This document shows, piece by piece, positions 23,801 through 35,505 of a DNA stretch of 64,000 bases (within the stretch, counting starts at the first letter, position 1; each line of letters opens with the position of its first letter). Location: positions 1-64,000 of the forward strand of contig JAQFVV010001013.1 of NCBI GenBank assembly GCA_028023455.1, read 5' to 3'. The translations under genes and the position numbers were made by a program. This DNA is from Epiperipatus broadwayi (taxonomy: Eukaryota > Onychophora > Udeonychophora > Euonychophora > Peripatidae). Below the pieces are notes generated by a model. That model did no database searches and was not told where the DNA came from. It was given only the letters and a program-made list of their open reading frames with translations.

Positions 23801-24050
23801 AAAAAATTAAGAGACTGAAGTGGAAATGGGCTTGACATATTCCTGAGAGGGATGATAATAGATGGACAGTTGAAATCTTAAACTGTATTGTAAGAGATTG
23901 TAAAAGATCAAAAAAGACATGTGTGAGATGGTTGGATGAAATGAAGTGTTTGAGGATGATGTGGAGAAAAGAGACTAGAGATCAGAGAATATGGATTGAA
24001 CTTGGAGAAACCTTCATTCTGCAGTTGATTGATAATGGTTGAAAATGATG
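20845..24050 (+). pseudogene. Decayed full-length RTE retrotransposon (copy A)
   Basis: It aligns end to end with the near-intact RTE at 28844-32132: the 5' UTR starts TTGCAGAAACGGGGTTTG, then endonuclease pieces (QIIHVYAPTSSHSDEVVEDF at 21903 onward), then RT pieces (KTLDYQD, YEKAFDSI, TYGSETWIL), and finally CTTCATTCTGCAG and TTGATAATGG. It has many frameshifts and stops and a deletion of the central RT near 23240, so it is non-functional. A hAT-type MITE inserted at 21532. At the codon where the other copy has the stop at 30010, this copy has CGA (Arg). Confidence 0.9.
21532..21849 (+). mobile_element. hAT-type MITE, copy 1
   Basis: Terminal inverted repeats CAGGAGTCCCCAATC and GGTTGGGGACCCCTG bound a 318-bp element flanked by the 8-bp duplication GTCTAGTG (21524-21531 and 21850-21857). 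An 8-bp duplication with CAG..CTG ends is diagnostic of the hAT superfamily. No transposase is present, so it is non-autonomous. Removing it leaves a continuous RTE reading. Confidence 0.93.
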
Positions 24051-25084
24051 AAATTTTTTTTAAAAAATTTAGATATATTGTGCTTGGAGTTTTAATCTTA
24101 GAAAGAACTAAGTATTTACATCAATTGGACAACTCCATGATGAATTTAAATGCTTTGAAGTGAATTTTTATCTGCAATAGCTCATAAAAGAAATTATGAA
24201 ACTATTTAAGCAGATGCTGACATCCTCATTTATTGCTGTCCTTTATATCATTCATGATTCTGCTGTTTACTGTCTAAATCCCATCTGTCTTATGTATTGC
24301 TCAAAAACATATAAACAGTGTGCCTAACCCACTCATTACACTCTACATATGTTTTTACTGTTGCATGGATGAGAGAAAAATATAGAAAATATTGTCCTTG
24401 GAGATTAACCATTTGTTATCTTTTTTATCAAAAGTTTTAACATTTTTGTCATGTATGTCTTTAAATAAAATATGCTGGTCTCAATTTAAAATGTGTACAT
24501 TAACAAAACATTACATGATTAGGATTGCATATTGCTCCTCATTAAAAATTATCCCCTCCTTAGAATTTAAATTCCCCTCCTCAGGCAGGTTTTTATCTTT
24601 ATCAATAAATTTTAGGATTTGCATCCAGCAGCCATTTTTAATTCCATTTTACCTGTCAAATTAAAAACCTTTAATTTAAATCAGCTTAATAATTTCGAAT
24701 CCAAATCTCACTGATAAAGACAAAAACTAGATTTCCAAGTCCAATGATTGGGATATAAATAGTAAGGTTAGGGTATAATTGATAATTACTCGTTACTAAA
24801 GATTACGTTAGATAATATTAAGAACTGCTCTTATTTAATCATTAAATTTATGGGACTAATTTTTTATGATAGTAGAGTTATTCTTGTTAGTTCTTCAATT
24901 ACAGATGATTAGCAATAGTTTCTACAAAAGCAACCTGTTATGTAGCTATAAAAAGCATTTAATTCTAACAAATCACTATCTACTATTTATTTGCATCTTG
25001 AATAATAGCCTTTATTACATACATCATCAAAAACTGAGTACTACATCATCAGTTCCTTCACTTTTATATTGTCAGACTGGTCAC
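24051..25084. other. LGR intron, nothing recognised
   Basis: AT-rich intronic sequence downstream of the RTE. Open frames of about 90 residues (24392-24664, 24866-25135) lack motifs and codon character and are judged fortuitous. Confidence 0.4.
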
Positions 25085-25400
25085 AATGAAGATGTCATTA
25101 CTTATTGCACTTTGGTGGCATCAACTCAGTTATAGAAATAATGTCATCACTTTTTGCAGTCACATAATCTTAAAATAATCAAGGGTGATAAAGTCATCAA
25201 TTAGAACACTTAATTACATGAAGTAAATTCCAACGTGTCACTACTGAGAGTGATGATGTCATCATTTATTGCACTCTGCATTAGAATAATTATAGAAATG
25301 ATCTCATCAATTATTGCATTTAATTTCATCAGAGTTATCATAGGAATGTCTTCATAAATCATCTCATTAAAGTCATGATTTGTATTGTCATTTTCATGAT
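25085..25400. repeat. Degenerate minisatellite with GATGTCATCA units
   Basis: GATGTCATTACTTATTGCACT, AATGTCATCACTTTTTGCAGT, GATGTCATCATTTATTGCACT and GATCTCATCAATTATTGCATT occur in order, with irregular spacing (about 50-110 bases). It lies 150 bases upstream of the TM1 exon. Confidence 0.55.
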
Positions 25401-25545
25401 TTCATAGAAGCCTATTTTTGTTAAATGTATTACTGTTAATAAAACAATAATTTTAAATTGTATTTTTATATCTTAATTACTTGCATTTCATATTGTTTTC
25501 TCTCCTAATGTCTTGATACTAATTCATTTTTCTCCATTATTATAG

Positions 25546-25775
25546 CTACTTCAAATATTTTTCCTACTGCAACTTTGCCCCTCAAGTGAAAGCCTGTGAA
25601 CCTAAGACAGATGGTATTTCTTCCTTCGAGCAGCTGCTTGACAGCCCTGCATTAAGAGTCTGTGTTTGGGTTGTGGCTATTCTCACATGCCTTGGCAACC
25701 TAGCGGTCATGCTTGAAAGAATTCTCAAACACAGTGATGACAAAGTTCATGCAATTTTTATCAAGAATCTTTGCG
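25546..25775 (+). CDS. Relaxin-receptor-like LGR, hinge plus TM1 exon
   Basis: A 230-nt exon between TTATAG and GTAATA. It opens (I)YFKYFSYCNFAPQVKAC, then KTDGISSFEQLL, then TM1 LRVCVWVVAILTCLGNLAVM and the first intracellular segment DKVHAIFIKNLC. The YC-FAP-V-C-P-TDGISS block and RVxVWVVAxxTCxGN are the signature of relaxin family peptide receptors and type C LGRs. It is a plasma-membrane G-protein-coupled receptor for relaxin/insulin-like peptides by family knowledge. Frame and phase continue from 18973. It ends one base into a codon. The next exon, expected to encode an ADCLMGxYL-like TM2, was not found downstream in the window. Confidence 0.93.
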
Positions 25776-26097
25776 GTAATAATATCTTACATTAATTATC
25801 TTAATATATGTACACACACATACCATATAAGTTTCATAGTAAGTTAGGGTTATGATAGCCTAAATTTAATCTTAACTTTCAATAAATTACTTTAAATAAT
25901 GCCACTGAATATATGTTTCAACATTTTGTGGCAAAAGGATCTCATAACTTTATTGTATAAAATGAGAAAAATTTATTATTCTTTGTTTTAAACAAAAGTA
26001 GTAAATAAACCAAACGTATTTACAATATATGCAAATTACATTACATACATAGAATAGTTATTGGTTAAGAATAATAATTTTAGAGCACAAAGATTTC

Positions 26098-26430
26098 ATT
26101 TTACAACCATTATTGATCCACTTCCAAATGAAGGCCTCTCCAAGTTTATCCTGATTACTCCAACATCCATCTTACATGTAGTCTATTTCTAGGTCTTTTA
26201 CAATCCCTTGGCATCCAGTTTAAGATGTCAATAATCAATCTATTATCATTTTTTCTAGAAATATATTCAATCCTGCTCCATTTCACTTTCTTAATTCTTT
26301 CAATGATATCAACAATATCTTTTTGTTTTCTTCCCTGTGTATTCCACTTTCAATTTCACTTTGATATTATCAATATCCATCTTTCCACATTTCATTGACT
26401 GGTCTGAAGTCTATGAACTATTCAGCAAAG
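26098..26430 (-). pseudogene. RTE 3' fragment, inverted
   Basis: On the minus strand this matches the C-terminal part of the RTE ORF and its tail: the recognisable phrases for QTSQ..., EKIK, WSRIEYISRK and CKRPRNR precede a degraded CTTCATT...GG. Stops and indels are frequent. It lies 320 bases after the TM1 exon. Confidence 0.7.
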
Positions 26431-27309
26431 TCTTATAATAATAAACTCACATCTGACATAAAGTCATGATGAATTAAATTATATATTTATTTAAAATCTA
26501 TATATTTGACAGTTAATGCTGTAATTATTATCAAACATTATTTTAAAACATTTTAAGTCCTTTAATTCTACAATTTTATGCATAGACTTGAGAGAAATTA
26601 ACTGTATGATTCATAGTTTATATTGTATTGCTTATGACTTTATAATGGATAACCTCTTAAATTTTATCTACTTACTAATCTCCACTAATATTTAGGATAA
26701 GCATGGATTGATATCCAAGAAATCCTTGCCTTATGCTGTAATTCTTATATGTGAAGGATTTTTGACTGAGGATCCAAGTGGGGAATCTTATTTTGAGGTA
26801 TGTCTTAGTGATAAATCTACCATTTTTAAATAGCTCTTTATATACTGAGGCAATTTGTCTTCTGATATCTAGTGGGTAAATATGTGAAAGGTTATGAATC
26901 CTCTGTGAAATAGAAGACTTGAGGGTTCCTATTTAATTGAATTAAATAATTAGTAAAAGTATTTATTTCTATAGAATTGCAAAATTCAGCTTTTAACTAT
27001 TTATTATATGTATTTAAATCTTTGTTTATTTTTTTAACCACCTGCAGTTAGAAAGGACCTACTTATTTATAAATATTTTCTAAAAGGTAATATGTATAGA
27101 TATATGTTGAATTAAATATTTCTATGGACTATTATTATAATAAAGAATAGAAATGAGAAGATAATATCCATGTAAACAGAGATAACTTTTTTTAGCTTTT
27201 GATATTGCTAAGACATTATCAATTACTACTAACTGATAATGCCTGAGACTAAACATATTTTCTCATTAGTTTATATAAATATATTAAATAACCTCAATAT
27301 TATTACATA

Positions 27310-27632
27310 TTCTTTTAAATTCATATAAAGATACAATAAGACAAATGGCACCCAAGATGCATTTCATGCTGAAACAGTATTCATCAGTTGGTTCAGATCA
27401 CTATCTCTCATATATATATCTATTATATGAAAAATACTTGTCTATATTAAATAATTACATTTTGAGTTACAAGTTTCAAATTAACTCAACCAACATCTTT
27501 TACACCATTCACTTTAGATAAATATAGTAATGACTAATATTAATCATTTACTAAACAAGAGATTATCTCTAGCACAGATACAAACTTCAAAAGCAATTAA
27601 AAATTAATATATCTGAGTTTTGAAGTTTATAT
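27310..27632. repeat. Foldback repeat, left part
   Basis: The block holding CATTTCATGCTGAAACAGTATTCATCAGTTGG, ATCATTTACTAAACAAGAGATTATCTCTAGCAC and ACAAACTTCAAAA is mirrored. The mirror starts at 27615 (GTTTTGAAGTTTATAT) and resumes at 33519 (ATATGTGCTAGAGATAATCTCTAGTTTAGTAAATGATTAAT) through about 33800. The palindrome centre is near 27603. A solo LTR entered its right arm. Confidence 0.7.
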
Positions 27633-28843
27633 TGTACCAGTCGAAAAACCCATCAAAAGAACTGCAAGTCGGATCCAAACTCAGCTGAATCAAAATTGAA
27701 TTCAAACCCAACTCAGCAGCTCAGATTAGTAGAAATCTAAATCGATAGCACAGTGCTATGCGCCAAGAAACTAGCTCAACAGTTGGTGAGGATCAGAGAC
27801 CCCTGAACTGACATTAATATCTGATAATAAACTGAATAAAAATAAATTTAAATCGAATCGTATGTATATGTTCGGGTTGCCAACACAGACAGCGAGCATT
27901 AACATTAAAATAATTATAAAAGAATTAAGAACCAAGTGTGTTTAGAAAATATTTAATAATAATAATTTGTTTTGTTTGAATTTTAAATAACGATTATATT
28001 AATCACCTTTAGCCCTTAACAGAATTTATAATAATAATAAGAGTGGTGGTCCACAATATTTGAAAGTCTATGTCTATGCCCCCAACAAAAAAATAAAGGC
28101 AGATAAAGGTATTCATTAGTAACGGAAATTTTTACTCTAATTTTATACGAAAGAATGTGATATTTATTTTCACATTCGCAAATCCATTCATGAAGAGCAA
28201 GATACGTATTTTAGGGCATAACTTTAATCTTTATTGGAAAACTTATTTTGAGATAAAACAGAGAATTTGTTGGACTTTAATTTAAATCACTTCATCATGA
28301 ATTACGAGCATCAGAGTGGGCTTTACTGGAACAGAGAGGTAACGGTGCTGACGAATTATGAGCTATAAAATGAAATTAAAAGATGATAGCTGGTCGATAA
28401 TCTAAGTCCTATGGCGGCTTGCGTCTGACAAGTCTTATGCCCTTTGACTAATATGAACAGGAGAGGAAGTGCTTTCTTCCTCGATAATTTAAAATAACAG
28501 AAATATTATCACCGACCAGCCTGACGGAGCGGAAGATTACCCTACGTCAGCAACGCTCGAAGATGATGACTTGATAATCATCATTTGAAAAATAAAACCC
28601 AATTATAGAATGCTCTATGTGATGACTTGATCAATTTAATCAAACTCAAACAAGCTTTTAACTAAAATTATTTAAAGTATTTGTAAATCATATTAATTAT
28701 GCCCCAATCATCGTGCCCTTCCTGAATCTAAATAGCAGGTAATTGAAATTTGAATTAGAATATATTTGATTCCTTTATCGGCCCTTTTGCAAAAATATTT
28801 TAACATTTTAAGATTATATATGAATAAATATATATTGGTGAAT

Positions 28844-31800
28844 GGCTGCAGAAAGGAGTTTGCTATTAACTGAAAGGAGACCCTTTGATTCCTCTTGGAG
28901 GCCTTAAAGGAACTGAGCAGGGCAAATTCCTAATGTCCACTCTATACGTTCTTGTCGTTGCAGTTGTTATTACTATGTGATTATTCATATAGTATACGAA
29001 CATGGATGGGCTGCTCACCAACACGCATTAGCCAGTGTGGTGAGTTTATTGGCTTTTTACCTCTGAGTTTAAGATCAAGAAACACCATGGTCTTTCTTCT
29101 CAGTGCCTGATAAGGCAGAATGAATGTTTGTGTAAATGATAAATATTTTTCCAATACATATATACAATTATGACAGACAAAAATAAAGCATGGCCTTTAT
29201 TCCCAGGAGGCTGTAAAGTCATCAACCAAGGCAGCGGTTGGTGGCCGAAGGCAGAGGGTGCTAAGAATCCGCTGATTGCGGACCCAGGTAGCCATTTGAT
29301 GACAACTTTTTATTTAGGTACTTACAACTGCAGATCACTTTCAAGTGAAGGAAGATTGCAAGAATTAGAAGAAGAACTGTCTTATATTAAATGGGACATT
29401 ATTGGACTTTGTGAAGTTAGAAGTAAAGGAGAAGAAACAATTGATTTAAAAAGTGGACATATACTCTATTATAAAGGCACACATATTGGAAATACAAGTG
29501 GAGTAGGATTCATTATAAATAAAAAGTGGAAGAACAATATTGTGGAGATTGATGGTGTATCGGACAGGGTGGCAAGATTAGTTATACAACTTAATAGCAG
29601 ATACCAAATGCATATAATTCAGGTTTATGCCCCAACAAGTTCTCATAGTGATGAAGTAGTAGAAGATTTTTATATGGATATACAAAAGGCTTTTGATCAG
29701 AGTAAACAACATTTTAAAATTGTTATGGGAGACTTTAATGCTAGAAATGGTAGACAAATGAAAGATGAAATTGCTGTAGGTAATTTTGGTTATGGTAATA
29801 GAAATGAGAGAGGACAAAGACTTGTGGAGTTTGCAGAAAAAGAAAAACTTTATATTATGAATTCATTTTTTGAGAAAAATGTTAAAAGGAAATGGACATG
29901 GAAGCATCCAAATGAAGGTAAAGCAGAATTGGATTATATTTTGACTAACAGAAAATACATATTTCAAGATTGTAATGTTCTTAATAAATTTAACACAGGA
30001 AGAGATCATTGATTAGTAAGGTGTAAGTTACGTGTTAATGTAAAACTAGAGAGACAAAAATTATTAAGAAAAACAATATTTACAGTTGATATTCCTAATC
30101 TTCAGAAACATTCTAATGAATTTAAATTAGAACTTACAAATAGGTTTCAAGTATTAGGAGATTTTGAACATGATTCAGATTTGAATGAAATTAATATGAA
30201 AATAACTGATACACTTTTAAAAACTGCAACAAACATAGCTGGTAGAAAAAAGCAATTGACTAATAAAATTTCTACTGAGACTAGAGAATTTATGAAGAAA
30301 AGAAGGAATATGAAGATATACAAAAATGATGTATTAAAAAGAATTGAATGTCTCAAATTTTGTAAAATGGTACGGAAAAGAGTTGAAAATGATATAAGAA
30401 AGTATAACTGTGAAATAGCAAGGAAAGCTGTAGAAGAAAATAAAAGTCTCAAAAATGTTAAACAACATTTTGGTATTGGTAGGAAATTTATATCTGCAAT
30501 AAGAAAAAAAGATGGAATTATTACTAAAAAGAGAGATGACATCATGAAATTGGTAGAAGATTTTTATCAAGAATTATATAGTAATAAAGAACAAGTACCT
30601 CCTATATCTATTACATCTTCCGAATTTACCAGAATTTTAAATGAAGAAGTGAGACATGCAATTAAGTGTATGAAGAAAGGAAAGGCTCCAGGAAATGATG
30701 GAATTATAATTGATATATTAAAAGAAGCAGGTGAAGAAATAGAAACAATTTTAGCAAAGTTATATACCAAATGTCTAAATGATAAAGATGTACCGGAAGA
30801 TTGGAAGAATGCAGTAATAATATTAATATTTAAAAAAGGTGATAAAGAAGATATTAGAAATTACAGACCTATCAGCCTTTTATCAGTTTTATATAAAATT
30901 TTTACCAAGATAATTACAACTCGTCTACACAGAACTTTGGATTTCCACCAACCAAGAGAACAATCTGGATTTAAAAGTGGTTTTAGTACAATAGATCATA
31001 TCCAGGTATTGATAGAAGTCATAGAAAGGACAAACGAATATGAGTTGTCATTATGTTTTGGATTTGTAGATTATGAAAAGGCATTCGATTCTATACATAT
31101 TTCTTCAGTGATTAAAACATTGGATCATCAAGGTATAGATCCAGGATATTGTCATATTTTAAAGAATATTTATAAAAATGCAACAGCAACAATTAGATTA
31201 CATAATGATATTGGAAAAATCAACATTGAGAAAGGTGTAAGACAAGGTGACTCCATATCTCCAAAACTCTTTACAGCAGTGCTGCAAGAAGTATTTTGTG
31301 GATTAAAATGGGAAACTAAAGGAGTGAAAGTAAATGGAGAGTATTTAAGTCATTTAGATTTTGCAGATGATGTAGTTGTTTTTGCAAATAATGCTTCAGA
31401 GCTGCAGGAAATGTTGCAGGAGTTAGCAGATGAAAGTAGAAAAGTAGGACTAAAGATAAATGTTAAAAAGACTAAAGTAATGTTTAATCGATTTGCTCAA
31501 AATATGAAAATAAAGACTGATTATGAAGAATTAGAAGAAGTTAACAGTTACAAATACCTTGGTCAGATTATTAATACATATGGAAACATAATGGAGGAAA
31601 TTAATCATAGAATTAAACTTAGTTGGAGTGCTTTTGGTAGAAATAACTTGATACTAAAAGGAAATATGTCTATGTGTTTGAAAAGGATGTTTTTTAACAA
31701 ATGTGTTTTACCAGTTCTTACTTATGGATCTGAGACTTGGACACTTAATAGAAGAGCAATACAGAGACTTCAGACCACTCAAAGGAGTATGGAGAGATTT

Positions 31801-32132
31801 ATGTTGGGAGTAACAAGAAGAGATCGAAAACGCAATGTATGGGTAAGACAACAAACAGGTGTTACTGACCTTATTGAAAAAATTAAAAGATTGAAATGGA
31901 GTTGGGCTGAACATATTGCTAGAAGAGATGATAATAGATGGACAATTGAAATTTTAAACTGGATTCCAAGAGATTGTAAAAGACCCAGAAAGAGACCACA
32001 TGTGAGATGGATGGATGAAATAAGAAAATGTGTAGGGGTGTTGTGGAGAAGAGAAGCTAAAAATCGGAGAAGATGGATTAAACTTGGAGAGACCTTCATC
32101 CTGCAGTGGATTGATAATGGTTGATGATGATG
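28844..32132 (+). mobile_element. Near-intact RTE non-LTR retrotransposon (copy B)
   Basis: This is a 3.29-kb element bounded by the perfect 12-bp duplication ATATTGGTGAAT (28832-28843 and 32133-32144). A 5' UTR of about 325 bases precedes one long reading frame for endonuclease plus reverse transcriptase, and the 3' end is a short TTGATGATGATG microsatellite, as in RTE-clade elements. With a single interruption in the ORF, it is the youngest-looking retroelement in the window. It lies inside solo LTR 2. Confidence 0.95.
29170..32124 (+). pseudogene. RTE endonuclease-reverse transcriptase ORF with one stop
   Basis: The 29170-30012 segment (280 residues) is an apurinic-type endonuclease. It shows TYNCRSL, GLCEVRSKGEE, QVYAPTSSHSD, GDFNARNG, LDYILTNR and the terminal GRDH, i.e. 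the catalytic Asp and His. A TGA follows immediately. The same frame reopens and runs to 32124, and the segment from 30181 (647 residues) contains the RT: APGNDGI, YRPISLLSVLYK, EQSGFKSGFSTIDH, FVDYEKAFDSI, GVRQGDSISPKLF, the catalytic FADDVVVFA and YKYLGQII, then a TYGSETW region and a Trp/Arg-rich end. No other stop or frameshift was seen. The stop lies between intact domains, where copy A has an Arg codon (CGA). Confidence 0.93.
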
Positions 32133-33518
32133 ATATTGGTGAATACAAAAAATAGCTGGGGCATAGATTAAAAATGGAGCTAATAATTTATTATTAGCCA
32201 ATTATAAAAATAACACACATTTAATAATTTCTTTCGACTCGATAATTGATAGAACGGTAAATCTAGTTCTAATGGGCGAGAATTATTATTAGAATTAATA
32301 TATTATTATTTGCACAAGGCAAAGGAAACAAAGGAGATCATCGAGTCGAAAGATTATTGGCATATAATTAAAAATAAATGACATTAATAAATCACACGAT
32401 AAATATATATATAATATAGTAAGTGAACCGCCATAGTAATGAAGGAAAGTTAAATTTAAAGACTAGAGATTAAGAGAATTACTAATTTAAAAAGCATAAA
32501 TAAAAGAGTTTTACAAAGATTATTACATTATAAATGAGAAGAGCTCTTAAAGGGAGTGTAAAGTAAAGTTCGGAACTGGCCAGAAAGTTTAAGGTTCATT
32601 ATAGAAATATATATACCCATTTCTTCCGGGCTGGATCTTTAGGTTACACATCCGAGTTGGTAAAAATGTAGGCATGCATTTAGTTGATTACTTGAACAGC
32701 ATTTATTTGATTTTGGCAGCATGATTTGTCTGGAAAGAATTTAGCAGCTTCATTGAAGATTCTCTAAGGGCTTCAGGAACCGTAGCCAGATTCCTGATGT
32801 TCTAGCCCTTCACCATAATCGAAACACTATTTAAATTCATGATTAAAAATGCATAGAGTTTACTGCACTTCTCTACAACAAAGATGGCTTTTTTTCCAAA
32901 CTTTTCAGAGGTATATATCCTGTTCTCTGATGCCTTCAGGCTAACGCTTCTTTCATTATCAATGTTTTTAGATATATTCCTTCGATAAGGCTTTCAAACT
33001 CATTAACTTGAATTCATTTTCTAATTAGAAAATGAATTCTTAAAATCAGAAAATGATTTTAATTAGGAAATCTTTATCTTTTTTTCTAATTAATAAAACT
33101 TTAACTGTTGTTTTTGGAAAGAGAAAATCTGAAAGCTTATTGAAAGAATGTAGCTTTAATCAATAAAACTTTAGCAAATTATTTAAAAATAAAATCAAAC
33201 ATTCCCAACGCAATGAAACTTTCGAACAATTATATATATTTAAAATTTACAAATATATACGCACAATCCATGCAGTTATAATATATAAATTCATGAATAA
33301 TTCTATCATGAATTTATTAATAGAATTGATCATTTTAAATCTGAAACTAATTAATTTTAATACGCATTTATGAAATAAGTTATTATTTATGGAAATTAGC
33401 GTGGATTGAATGTATAAAGCCCCATAGCATTGGAAATTTAAGGTTAGTACTAGGGTTTGAAGTGGGATTATGGCTAGATGTCATGAAGCTAGGATCGAAC
33501 TCAGATCTGACTGCTTCA

Positions 33519-33955
33519 ATATATGTGCTAGAGATAATCTCTAGTTTAGTAAATGATTAATAATAGTCATTACTATATTAATCTAAAGTGAATTGGTGTT
33601 AACAATGTGAGCTGAGTTAATTTGACACTTGTAATTTAAAAATATAATCATTAATCTATATTATCTCCTCATTTCTATTCTTTATTATATATATATTAAA
33701 GTTTAAAGATATAAACTGAGCACAGATTGTATATATGTGTGGGAGATTGGAAATCTTGACCAACCGATAAGTGTTGGTTCAGCATGAAATATATATATAT
33801 TGGAGATCACTTATCTTTTTCACATGTATGTGGTCATGTGTTAGATTGAATAGATGTAGAGAGCTTGAAAGTTTGAATTCAAGTATCTTATAATTACCTT
33901 GTTTAGTGTAGACAATATACATATATTTAAATATTACATATGTATATAAGATTAA
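33519..33955. repeat. Foldback repeat, right part
   Basis: This is the mirror arm of 27310-27600, carrying TTGACCAACCGATAAGTGTTGGTTCAGCATGAAAT, TTTTTCACATGTATGTGGTCATGTG and ACTTGTAATTTAAAAA. It ends near a TTAGTGTAGACAATATAC string. It is the fourth member of the dispersed TTCAGCATGAAAT family in the window. Confidence 0.6.
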
Positions 33956-34275
33956 AAAACTGTAAAGTTAAAATACTCCATATGGTAGGATTCATAATAT
34001 AGGTTTAAGGTCACTAACAAAAGTCATAAAAATATATTTTGCTTCATAACATTAATATAAAAGAGCATGTTTACTCTTAAAATTCCAATTTTAATGTTGC
34101 AGAAAGAAGAAGGTTATTATATTTTAGTTCTAAATCTAAAACTCCACTCATAAATTATATATAGTGCTGTTTGAAGTATTAAGTTAACCCTTATCCTATT
34201 TTTTAACATCTCCTTAAAAAGTGAACCCAATTAGAGGTCTAATAAGATTTTCCATTCTTTATACAAAATTTTTAC

Positions 34276-35505
34276 ATTGAAATTTTTGGTTCTCGTCGAT
34301 GAGCAACCATATCCCACTGGATGGCGCAGTTATCACGCTAAAACTATAAAATATGATCATTCATGGGCCGTTAATTATAATATTTTGATGTGTTTTTTGT
34401 AATGCGAAAATAAAAACAAAAGAAAATCATCTTTTTTAAATATTATTTAATTTTAAATATTATTTTTTATTAACATATACAAATTAAATGATAATAATAA
34501 ATGTAAAATAAAATAAACAAATTACAATTTGATTCGTCTTTTTTAGTTTTCTTTTTATTAGAAAAAATCAATTTTCTATCGGAGATTTTTTTACTGGGGT
34601 TACGGCTTTTTTTGTTGTTGTTTACCGCTAGTTTTTATTTCAAATAGAATGACAACTAAAAGTAAAAGTTGTTACGGTTAGGTTTAGGGTTAGTTTAGGG
34701 TTAGGTTTACGGTTAGTGTTCTGTTGTTTGTAATGCTAAAATAAAAAATTATCAAAATCGTATTTTTGTAAATATTTTTTTTTACTAACATCTATAAAAT
34801 AAATGATAACAATAAACGTAAACTATATTCAACAAAGTATAACAGTAGTCGGAGAAAAGAAAGAAACTAAAACTTTTTTAAACAACGACAAATATATATA
34901 TATATAATGTTTATAATATATGCTTTTTATGACATTTAAAAAAACAGTGTTCAATTATACTTTTCTTACTGGATATTTTTGTGTTAACGCTCTTTTTTAT
35001 TTCAAAAATATACACACTCGTGGAAATGTTACGAACAGTACGTTACTTGACGCGTTACCTAATTCCAATTCACTTTTTACATATATCTTGTCAACATTAA
35101 CTACTTAAAACTTCAATACACTACGGTATAAAAAGTCTGTTAATTATTACTTTACAAAATCTGAACATTTCAATACTTTAAAATAAAAAAAAATCCAATG
35201 AAAATAACATTTCCATCCAATTCAAAAAAACACACCCTCTCCCCAAGCCATAACCTTTTTATAAACTGTGCGAATTGGGAAAATGTATTTGCTGCGTAAA
35301 CATATATGCTGTACTGCGACACGACATAGTGGCCTGCAATCTGTAGTACAACATAAAAGGTTGTATTGTAGAAAACGTGGGTTCGAACGTGTCGGCCGCG
35401 GAAACGGCATTTTTATGTGTTTTAGCACGAAAACAGCACCATCCAGTGGGATATGTTGGTTCATCGATGACAACCAAATTTTTTGTTGTTACTTTGAATG
35501 AAGGG
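34276..35505. mobile_element. 1.2-kb terminal-inverted-repeat element
   Basis: The left end, ATTTTTGGTTCTCGTCGATGAGCAACCATATCCCACTGGATGGCGC...ACGCTAAAAC (34280-34345), is mirrored at 35427-35500 (GCACGAAAACAGCACCATCCAGTGGGATATGTTGGTTCATCGATGACAACCAAAT). Inside are two copies of a 330-base unit beginning GTAATGC-AAAATAAAAA (34400 and 34730). No transposase is visible: open frames at 35222-35510 on both strands lie across the terminal repeat and are not credible proteins. It is non-autonomous, superfamily unknown. Confidence 0.65.
34676..34718. repeat. Telomere-like imperfect TTAGGG repeats
   Basis: GGTTAGGTTTAGGGTTAGTTTAGGG followed by TTAGGTTTACGGTTAG is an imperfect run of TTAGGG/TTTAGGG-like units. 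It lies inside the inverted-repeat element, so it is probably carried by the transposon and not a relic of a chromosome end. Confidence 0.6.

Larger units (their letters stand above)
27633..33518. mobile_element. Solo LTR 2, interrupted by an RTE
   Basis: It starts TGTACCAGTCG and ends GACTGCTTCA, flanked by ATAT on both sides. The arms of a palindrome are continuous only if this stretch is removed, which fixes the insertion edges. Excluding the RTE (28844-32132 plus one 12-bp duplication) it is about 2.6 kb, like LTR 1. It has no gag-pol coding. Some layout is shared with LTR 1, for example AGGTTAC near 32640 against 3755. Confidence 0.6.

Noticed and set aside
26696-26797. Possible 34-codon exon between TTTAG and GTATGT (KKSLPYAVILICEGFL)
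   Set aside because: It is open and has plausible splice sites, but its phase does not fit the TM1 exon (joining gives an immediate stop), it does not resemble TM2 of any LGR, and I recognise no family. Chance is likely.
30147-32201. Minus-strand frames of 64-140 residues across the RTE
   Set aside because: They are antisense shadows of the endonuclease-RT reading frame.
34676-34718. Chromosome-fusion relic suggested by TTAGGG-like repeats
   Set aside because: The run is short and imperfect and lies inside an inverted-repeat transposon, so carriage by the element is the simpler explanation.
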